NCBI GenBank assembly: GCA_964458125.1 | Contig: CAYWHE010000139.1 | Coordinates: 1 to 10,925, forward strand | Source of the DNA: CAYWHE01 sp964458125 | GTDB lineage: Bacteria; Bacteroidota; Bacteroidia; AKYH767-A; OLB10 | Direction of reading: 5' to 3' | Length of the DNA stretch: 10,925 bases | Shown: positions 1 to 5,372 of the stretch, piece by piece | How the letters are laid out: each line of letters begins with the position of its first letter | How positions within the stretch are numbered: position 1 is the first letter of the stretch | Notes under the pieces: model-generated | Told to the model about the DNA's origin: nothing | Database searches by the model: none | What the model saw: the letters and a program-made list of their open reading frames with translations, nothing else | Position numbers and translations under genes: made by a program

Positions 1-1266
1 TTTCCCGTCTGAAATAACGGTCATTCCTTTTTTGCCGGGCGCCCAAATACGGTCTCCGGAATCAATATAAAACCGGGACGCGAGGTACCTGTTTTGTGGA
101 TTCCACTTTTTTCCGTCGAAATATCCAAAGTTTCCGTTGATATAAACCCACAAATTTCCCCTGCTGTCGAAAGCAGCATGTCTTTTCTGATAATCGGGAG
201 GCGCAGATGTTTCTTCCTTGTCATATTTATAGCTCCTCCATTCCGTTCCGTCAAAAACACAGATTCCAAGTGTTCCGACAGCCATTATACCACCGTCCTT
301 TGTTTCATTAACAGAAAAAAACAGGTTGTGCGGTATTTTCACGCCCTGCTTTTCCTTATAAACCGTGAATTCTTTTCCATCAAATTTTTTAATTTTATTC
401 TCCAGGAATAGCCAGCTGTTTCTTTTGCTGTCCTGCCAGATGATGTGGCCCAGGTTTAATATAAATCCCGACATGGCTGTAAGATCGTGAAACCTTCCGT
501 CATAAAAAGAAAATACCCCGCCGTTTTCAGCATAAAACTGAATTTGTCCGTCAGCCGCTTCTGCGATTTTATTCACAAACTTATAGATGGGTTTCGTCTC
601 GGTTTCATTCAGGTTGGTCATTTTTTCATTTTCAAAAACACTTATTCCGCTGGGATGAAGCAATGAGTTTATTCCGGGCAACGACCCGCTGCAGGAAAAC
701 CATATTCTGCCTTTCGAATCCTCGAATATGGTACGGATGTTTGCTGCATTAAAAAAGCCCTCCTTTCTGGTGTATTGCTTCCATTTCTTCCCGTTAAACA
801 TGGAAACTCCCCCGTCGGTAATTCTTGAAATGAGTGCCGCATCCACAATGGTCTGAACTCCAGGCCCTGAATAATATCCCTTTGACGGACCTTCATCATG
901 CCCGATCCAGATATTTCCCTTTCTATCGGTATAGGTGCAGGAAATATGATTGTTGACAAGTCCATTTGATTCATTATAAAAGGAAAACCCTGTATCGGAA
1001 TACATGCGGATACCATCGGTGCAAATAAACCAAACCGACTTCTTTGAATCCTGGAAAACCCATTTAACCCCCGTTTTCCTGTCCATGGAATCCGCGAACA
1101 GGTGCCAGGTACCTGAAGGGAGTTTATGATTGTCCGATGCCGTTTCAACAAATTGCTGTGCGTGCAAGGGCAAGCTAAGTGCAATCATGCAAATAGGAAG
1201 AAATCTGATGGCAGGAATAATTTGCAGCGAATGGATGATACGGCTGAAGACATGACAATAAATCAT
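1..1266 (-). CDS. Secreted or sensor beta-propeller protein, two-component-regulator propeller type (3' end outside window)
   Basis: The frame is open from the ATG at 1266 to the window edge (422 codons) with no stop. Two in-frame stops (1294-1299) precede this ATG, which is the first available. Residues 1-36 look like a long-n-region signal peptide with cleavage after LHA, before QQ. A later Met (residue 27) would leave only ten residues before cleavage, so I reject it. The mature part has repeated blade motifs of the reg_prop type, such as FQDSKKSVWF (71-80), YTDRKGNIWIG (112-122), FEDSKGRIWFS (181-191), WQDSKRNSWLF (277-287) and FDSRGNLWVYI (366-376), often followed by a G-x-x-x-F-D/N-G-K-x-W strand. 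In Bacteroidota such propellers are usually periplasmic sensor domains, often followed by a Y_Y_Y domain, a TM helix and a kinase or regulator. The missing C-terminus decides whether this is a sensor kinase or a stand-alone propeller. It is the last visible gene of the six-gene block. Confidence 0.85.
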   Translation of the reverse strand, partial: MIYCHVFSRIIHSLQIIPAIRFLPICMIALSLPLHAQQFVETASDNHKLPSGTWHLFADSMDRKTGVKWVFQDSKKSVWFICTDGIRMYSDTGFSFYNESNGLVNNHISCTYTDRKGNIWIGHDEGPSKGYYSGPGVQTIVDAALISRITDGGVSMFNGKKWKQYTRKEGFFNAANIRTIFEDSKGRIWFSCSGSLPGINSLLHPSGISVFENEKMTNLNETETKPIYKFVNKIAEAADGQIQFYAENGGVFSFYDGRFHDLTAMSGFILNLGHIIWQDSKRNSWLFLENKIKKFDGKEFTVYKEKQGVKIPHNLFFSVNETKDGGIMAVGTLGICVFDGTEWRSYKYDKEETSAPPDYQKRHAAFDSRGNLWVYINGNFGYFDGKKWNPQNRYLASRFYIDSGDRIWAPGKKGMTVISDGK

Positions 1267-1368
1267 AGGCGGAATTGGCAAATGGGCAGTTGTTTATCAG
1301 ATACTGGTGAAACGGTTTCGGGTTTTGAAGTATTTCCATTAGCAGGCAATCTCCTGATGGCAATTAAG

Positions 1369-2286
1369 CTATTGTATTGGCACATGGTTGATCATTATGC
1401 TGGCATTGGGAAACAGGCCCTTTAACTTCGAAATTTCTGCTTCATCAAAATATACTTCGCCAATTTCGAGGGTTTGCAGGCTTTTCAGACTTCCCATATT
1501 AAACGGCAACGTTTTAACTGCCTGACTGTGATCGAAATAAATACGGAGGGATTCAAGGTTCGGAAAAACCGACAGGTTGAGTCCGGTGATTATACCGCCG
1601 TTAATAATAGTGACATCCCTGACTGTTGTGGAGCCTGAAAGATCGGTGAGGTTCATCTTCTGATCCGAAATCCCCAGGATAACCAGCTTACGCAGGTCCT
1701 GAATTTCATGCAACCGGTTAATCTCCTTGAGGTTTTCCCTGTCACGAAGGTACAACTCTTTATCCTTCATTTCACTTTTCAGGGCTTCTTCTACGGTACC
1801 GCATTTCACCTTTTCTTTTTCTTTACGTGCACGGGCTTCCTTTTTATCGTAATCAAAAATGTAAATTTTCAGGTTCCCAGACGGGTAACATTTTTCGAGC
1901 GAATCTTTGGTTTGAAGCGGCATTGGACCAGCGATTGAAATATCCCGGCCTGAAGGAAATGAACAGATCAGGTCCGTCCAGGGTAAGGAAGTCTCACTGA
2001 ATATTAGTAGTCTCTTTAATTGGCCAGCCTTACACAGATCGGCCGGCAATGCGTCTCCTTTGTAAAGGAAAACCGAAAAACTTTCCAGGTTCGGGAACTT
2101 CGTTAGGGAGTCCGGAATGCCGCTTTTACGATCAGCGCTCAGGATTTTAACTTTTTCCGGTTCGGCAAGTGCATCTTTCAGGGATTTATACTGTCCTTCG
2201 GTTTTGTCATCTTTTTTTACGGATTTCTGTCCTGCTGCAGTCAATCCGATCAGGATGAATGAAGAAATGAAAATGAGGTTTTTCAT
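1369..2286 (-). CDS. Secreted leucine-rich-repeat-like protein with internal duplication
   Basis: The protein has 305 residues. The N-terminus (MKNLIFISSFILIGLTAAGQ) is a clear signal peptide with cleavage near residue 19, so it is exported; no lipobox Cys or sorting domain is seen. The mature protein has irregular LRR-like strands: FPNLESFSVF (64-73), AGQLKRLLIF (87-96), LHEIQDLRKLVILG (192-205), FPNLESLRIYF (241-251), MGSLKSLQTLEIG (264-276). Residues 34-145 and 163-302 look like two copies of one module joined by a highly charged linker (about 146-162, KKEARARKEKEKVK). Function is unknown; LRR surfaces usually bind proteins or ligands. It lies 54 nt after the preceding gene and 102 nt before the propeller gene, with no consensus promoter in either gap, so cotranscription is likely but not proven. 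Confidence 0.85.
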   Translation of the reverse strand: MKNLIFISSFILIGLTAAGQKSVKKDDKTEGQYKSLKDALAEPEKVKILSADRKSGIPDSLTKFPNLESFSVFLYKGDALPADLCKAGQLKRLLIFSETSLPWTDLICSFPSGRDISIAGPMPLQTKDSLEKCYPSGNLKIYIFDYDKKEARARKEKEKVKCGTVEEALKSEMKDKELYLRDRENLKEINRLHEIQDLRKLVILGISDQKMNLTDLSGSTTVRDVTIINGGIITGLNLSVFPNLESLRIYFDHSQAVKTLPFNMGSLKSLQTLEIGEVYFDEAEISKLKGLFPNASIMINHVPIQ

Positions 2287-2340
2287 GCTGATTTTGTTTT
2301 ATGGGTTCGCTACTGTATTTGTTAAATTTTAACTTATTGA

Positions 2341-2733
2341 TTACTCATCTTTTTCAAACTCATCCCGGCTGATCTGCTCTCCATCCATGGGATTGGAGGC
2401 CGCTGATTCATTGATGGAATAGGTGATGGTGAGAATGGAGTAGCCTCCGCTTCCCACCAACACACGGAAGGGATCACCCTTTTTATAAAGTATCTCCTTA
2501 CCCGAAAGAACTGCTTTGGTTTTGAGAAAAAATTCTCCTGTGTGTTCAAAATAGCCTGTGGATCTTCCCTGCGGACCTATCTGAAGCAGGGAAAACCTGG
2601 CTCCGCTCTTTTTCATAATCTTCACCGTGAGCTGTCGTGATGAATGATTCACCACATGCAACTCGGCCCTCTGGGCTGTCATTCGCAATGCCAGTATCGA
2701 AAGCAGGAGGTTAAGCAGAAAAAATTTCTTCAT
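2341..2733 (-). CDS. Small secreted protein of unknown function
   Basis: I do not recognise this family. The chosen start gives 130 residues beginning with a good signal peptide, MKKFFLLNLLLSILALRMTA, cleaved before Q21. An AGGA lies 4 nt before this ATG. The mature part alternates hydrophobic and polar residues (AELHVVNHSSRQLTVKIM; FRVLVGSGGYSILTITYSI), suggesting a small all-beta domain, and ends in an acidic tail (DEFEKDE). An upstream in-frame ATG at 2853 overlaps the stop of the preceding gene as ATGA and would add 40 residues. That extension would bury the signal peptide in the chain, so I prefer the shorter form, although the overlap is typical of translational coupling. The protein is probably periplasmic or surface-exposed, in the middle of the envelope block. 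Confidence 0.75.
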   Translation of the reverse strand: MKKFFLLNLLLSILALRMTAQRAELHVVNHSSRQLTVKIMKKSGARFSLLQIGPQGRSTGYFEHTGEFFLKTKAVLSGKEILYKKGDPFRVLVGSGGYSILTITYSINESAASNPMDGEQISRDEFEKDE

Positions 2734-2849
2734 CTGGTCCTGGCTCATCCATGAATGAATGCGTTGAACAATTGTATTTTTTTTCCCGGACTGATACCAT
2801 GGCTCTGCCCTGCTTTGGGTTAAAACCTCTGATTTGATTGGTGATGCAT

Positions 2850-3182
2850 TCATGCCGTCTGTTGTTTCACCTGGTCCTTCATATTCTTTTGCTTCCTTTC
2901 ACGTGTGGCCATTATATGCCTTTCTGCTTCAAGAATTATCATCCTGGAGGTGCCCTTCCTGAATCCTTTCCTCTTAAGCTCTTCGAGACAGGCCCCATAA
3001 GGTCTTCCCTCTTCTTTCATCCGTTTGATTTCCCGGAACAGTTTCTCTTTCGCTGCTTCCGATGGCGTAGTCTGTTCGTCTTTGTCATGCATTGCCCTTC
3101 TGACTTTTATAACAAAGAGGCTCAATATCCAGAAGGAAAGAAAAACCAATACCTGTTTCCATATAAATTCTTCCATGGCCAT
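2850..3182 (-). CDS. Small single-pass membrane protein with cytoplasmic charged helix
   Basis: The protein has 110 residues. One hydrophobic helix spans about residues 8-26 (KQVLVFLSFWILSLFVIKVRR) and is followed directly by K/R residues, so by the positive-inside rule the long C-terminal part is cytoplasmic. That part is very rich in K, R and E (AAKEKLFREIKRMKEEGR, ERHIMATRERKQKN) and should be mostly helical, possibly a coiled coil. I recognise no domain. Two starts are possible: M1 at 3182 or M3 at 3176. The first lies 3 nt after the preceding stop codon. The gene overlaps the extended form of the following frame by four bases (ATGA). Tight packing with the preceding PH-like membrane protein suggests the two proteins act together. 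Confidence 0.8.
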   Translation of the reverse strand: MAMEEFIWKQVLVFLSFWILSLFVIKVRRAMHDKDEQTTPSEAAKEKLFREIKRMKEEGRPYGACLEELKRKGFRKGTSRMIILEAERHIMATRERKQKNMKDQVKQQTA

Positions 3183-3185
3183 TGC

Positions 3186-3650
3186 TTAAATAACTGTATC
3201 TTCATCAAGGCTCTCCTTCTGCTGCATATGATTCTGCAGTACGCCCAGAATGTAATGCTTTTCCGAGATGGCAGCGGGAATGGAAATTTTTTCTCCTTCA
3301 GACCGGTGTATGAAAATGAAGGGACTGAATCCGGCGGCAGTCTTTCCTTCTACATCGGTCATTTCTTCCCAGCGGACGAATTCCTTTCCGGCCCATACAC
3401 CATCTTCTGCCATACCTACCCTGAAATTATACCACCTGTTGAACTGACTGATTTCGTAAATAAACCAGACCATCAAACCGCCCAAAATCAAGGGTGCCTG
3501 GTCGGAAAGTTTCAGGTAGGGATCCTGTGCCGCAAACAGCATCACACCGGCAAAGAATACGGGAACCAGGATGCGGAAAATCAACATGAATCTCATGAAC
3601 TCCATGATCCTGAATTCTTCGTTTAGGTTTTTATTCTGATTGTTTTTCAT
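3186..3650 (-). CDS. Two-TM membrane protein with PH-like C-terminal domain
   Basis: The protein has 154 residues. A polar N-terminus is followed by two hydrophobic helices, about residues 20-41 (FMLIFRILVPVFFAGVMLFA) and 53-67 (PLILGGLMVWFIYEI). Residues 76-142 resemble a bacterial PH-like domain: FRVGMAEDGVWAGKEFVRWEEMTDVEG, then a strand FIFIHRSEGEKISIP and a C-terminal helix HYILGVLQNHM. The pattern of a small strand set, a W-E-E-M turn and a closing helix is familiar from bPH-type membrane proteins; the assignment is by eye only. Both termini are probably cytoplasmic. The gene lies 30 nt after the barrel-like gene and 3 nt before the next one, so all are very likely one transcript. Function is unknown. 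Confidence 0.8.
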   Translation of the reverse strand: MKNNQNKNLNEEFRIMEFMRFMLIFRILVPVFFAGVMLFAAQDPYLKLSDQAPLILGGLMVWFIYEISQFNRWYNFRVGMAEDGVWAGKEFVRWEEMTDVEGKTAAGFSPFIFIHRSEGEKISIPAAISEKHYILGVLQNHMQQKESLDEDTVI

Positions 3651-3680
3651 GATTATTGTTTTGAATTGTTTTTGCTTCAG

Positions 3681-4445
3681 TTATTTCACCACGTACCAGT
3701 TCCAATGGAATTTCCAGTACACGAAGGGCATTACCGGAAGGTGTTCGCCTATCTGCTCGCCAAGCGGAGAATTGCCGTCCCCATAGTACAGCACACCTGC
3801 ACCGAGGTTGAAGTTGTAGGAAAATCGCTTATTGGCCAAACGGAACCGCTCCCTGGCCCATCCCAGGCAGAACATGTTTTCCTTGTAATTTTTCAGTATA
3901 GTGGCGCCCAGCCGCACGGTTAAGCCGTTACGGATTATTTTCTGATCCAGCGGCTTGTATTTCATGCTGAAAAAAATATCCGCGCCTCCGGCAATCACCG
4001 GCGGAACCCTGAAATCCGATTCTTCTTTTTCCGAAATTTGATTTCCGTTGAAGTCATACACCGTGGTTTTTCTGTAAATCAATGATGGCCTTAAAAACAC
4101 GCCTGTTTCCAGCGCCAGGTACCTGTTTATTCCAACGCGGACAGGAATGCCGATGAGTCCGCCTCCGCCGGTGGCGAAGCCGAGTCCGAGATGTCCCCCG
4201 TATTCTGCCATGTTGGGCTTGAAATCCGGTAATTGTTCACGGGTGATCTTTTCCACTTCCTCGTAGCGGTATGAAAAGATACTGCTGTCAGCAGTTTGAA
4301 TTTTCAGAGATGCCGGAGGTACCTGTTCAATAATCTTTCCCCGGATGACGGATCCGTTTTTAAGGTATACCACATCGCGCAGATTTTGAGCATTCACGTA
4401 AAAACCGCCAAACAACAGCAGTAGCAGTAGCATATTTTTTTTCAT
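3681..4445 (-). CDS. Outer-membrane beta-barrel-like protein
   Basis: The chosen start gives 254 residues with signal peptide MKKNMLLLLLLFGGFYVNA cleaved before Q20. An in-frame ATG at 4493 would add 16 polar residues and place the -7 promoter box inside the gene, so I reject it. Residues 22-70 (VVYLKNGSVIRGKIIEQ and a strand ending YEEVEKITRE) form a small N-terminal module that recurs in exported Bacteroidota proteins. From about residue 82 the chain alternates aromatic, glycine and polar residues (GGHLGLGFATGGGGLIGIP; YLALETGVFLRP; FSYNFNLGAGVLYYG; VYWKFHWNWYVVK), as expected for an 8-10-strand outer-membrane barrel. No enzymatic motif is seen. It is the first gene of the six-gene block and has its own promoter candidate. 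Confidence 0.8.
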   Translation of the reverse strand: MKKNMLLLLLLFGGFYVNAQNLRDVVYLKNGSVIRGKIIEQVPPASLKIQTADSSIFSYRYEEVEKITREQLPDFKPNMAEYGGHLGLGFATGGGGLIGIPVRVGINRYLALETGVFLRPSLIYRKTTVYDFNGNQISEKEESDFRVPPVIAGGADIFFSMKYKPLDQKIIRNGLTVRLGATILKNYKENMFCLGWARERFRLANKRFSYNFNLGAGVLYYGDGNSPLGEQIGEHLPVMPFVYWKFHWNWYVVK

Positions 4446-4458
4446 GGTTTCAGGAATT

Positions 4459-4496
4459 AGTATGTTTGTACAAGAATTACTTTCTCCAAACATACT
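4459..4496. promoter_or_regulatory. 10-bp perfect inverted repeat, candidate operator
   Basis: AGTATGTTTG (4459-4468) and CAAACATACT (4487-4496) are exact inverted copies separated by 18 nt. The distal arm contains the minus-strand -7 box; the proximal arm would lie in the 5' leader of the barrel-like gene, 14-23 nt upstream of its ATG. It could be an operator for a dimeric regulator or a long-loop RNA hairpin. The adjacent LytTR regulator is a candidate ligand, but LytTR proteins usually bind direct repeats. Confidence 0.5.
4487..4494 (-). promoter_or_regulatory. Putative -7 promoter box for the six-gene envelope block
   Basis: Read on the minus strand the sequence is TATGTTTG, an exact match to the Bacteroidota -7 consensus TAnnTTTG. 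Transcription would start near 4480, giving a leader of about 35 nt before the ATG at 4445. No convincing TTTG -33 box is present at the expected distance, which may mean the promoter needs an activator. Confidence 0.5.
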
Positions 4497-4571
4497 CCTT
4501 CCGGAAGTCCCTGTGTAGCTAAAATGGCTGAATGGCGGTATGGGGGGTTTAATGACGAAAATCTCCCGGCA

Positions 4572-4594
4572 GGCGGGGTCAGGAATACCCGGCC
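4572..4594 (-). terminator. Weak terminator-like hairpin after the response regulator gene
   Basis: Five bases past the response regulator stop, a GC-rich stem (4588-4594 with 4572-4578, six of seven pairs and one C-C mismatch) encloses a 9-nt loop. The nearest T-run in the transcript is about 10 nt further, at 4558-4561, so it is an imperfect intrinsic terminator. It could separate the sensor operon from the envelope block or leave partial readthrough. Confidence 0.3.
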
Positions 4595-4598
4595 CCGG

Positions 4599-5363
4599 TC
4601 AAATCATACGAAGTTCCTTCAGTTTTGAACGAAACTCCTCCTTTTTATATCTGGAAACAGCTACTTCCGAATCATCCGACATGACCACAGTGCCACCTTC
4701 GCCTTTGATATATTGCTTGATGTGTTTCAGGTTGATCAGGTGAGAGTCATGCACGCGCATGAAGGTGTATCCGGATAAAAGGGCTTCCGTTTCTTTGAGT
4801 GAGCGCGTAACAGAAAGCCTGTTGCCGTTTACGAGGTGATAGCTGGCATAATTGCCACCGTCAGCCTGGCAGCGGATGATGTCGTTCACCTTTATAAAAA
4901 CCAGTCCATTCTGAACCGGCAGTCCGATTTTATTGTCCGGATTGTTTGCCTGTCGAAGGTTCTGGAACAGGACTTCCAGTTGCATCGACTGCTGGGAATG
5001 CTGTTTTTTTTGTTCGGCTTTTTGAACGGCCATCCGGAGTTCTTCGGCATCAATAGGCTTAAGAAGAAAATCCAAAGCACTGTGCTTGATGGCCTTCAGG
5101 GCATACTCACCATGGGACGTGGTAAAAATAATGTCAAAGGTTGTTTTTTCCAATGCTCCTAGTAAGTCGAAACCTGTGCCGTCGGGCATTTCCACATCGA
5201 GAAACACCAGGTCGGGCTGTAGTTGTTCCAGGGCCTTCAGACCTTCCTGCACACCGGACGCTTCACCGGCTATAACAAGGTTAAGCCCGGGCATGGATTC
5301 GATCATTTCCCGCAGGCTGTTGCGATAAAGTTGCTGGTCATCAATAATCAGGGCTCGGGTCAT
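4599..5363 (-). CDS. LytTR-family response regulator transcription factor
   Basis: The protein has 254 residues. The receiver domain (about 1-120) has the acidic pair D8-D9, phosphoacceptor D56 in VFLDVEMPDGTGFDLL, the conserved T81 or T82 in FTTSHG, and K102 before P103 (LLKPID), so it should be phosphorylatable. A linker with a Q-rich helix (about 113-140) leads to a LytTR DNA-binding domain (about 145-250), seen in DIIRCQADGGNYASYHL, LSVTRSLKETEALL, FMRVHDSHLINLKHI and VAVSRYKKEEF. It is of standard length for the LytR/AlgR class. The gene starts 9 nt after the kinase stop codon, so the two form one operon and are very probably cognate. Targets are unknown; the downstream envelope block is the obvious candidate. 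Confidence 0.96.
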   Translation of the reverse strand: MTRALIIDDQQLYRNSLREMIESMPGLNLVIAGEASGVQEGLKALEQLQPDLVFLDVEMPDGTGFDLLGALEKTTFDIIFTTSHGEYALKAIKHSALDFLLKPIDAEELRMAVQKAEQKKQHSQQSMQLEVLFQNLRQANNPDNKIGLPVQNGLVFIKVNDIIRCQADGGNYASYHLVNGNRLSVTRSLKETEALLSGYTFMRVHDSHLINLKHIKQYIKGEGGTVVMSDDSEVAVSRYKKEEFRSKLKELRMI

Positions 5364-5372
5364 GGTTTCGGG

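Noticed and set aside
669..1184. 171-codon minus-strand frame beginning MHLACPCTHSN
   Set aside because: It is an out-of-frame reading of the propeller gene, which has the signal peptide and blade repeats in the neighbouring frame.
2321..2333. AT-rich inverted repeat GTTAAATTTTAAC before the LRR-like gene
   Set aside because: The arms are only 6 bp of A and T with G/C ends, easily due to chance, and no promoter box is associated.
2838..3626. 262-codon plus-strand open frame
   Set aside because: It lies antisense to the two-TM protein and the single-TM protein genes. Its translation is rich in F, H, C and P with no domain, and the minus frames have proper TM and PH-like patterns and tight gene spacing.
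4477..4493. Upstream start at 4493 for the barrel-like protein
   Set aside because: It would add a polar 16-residue tail before a perfect signal peptide and would overlap the -7 promoter box.
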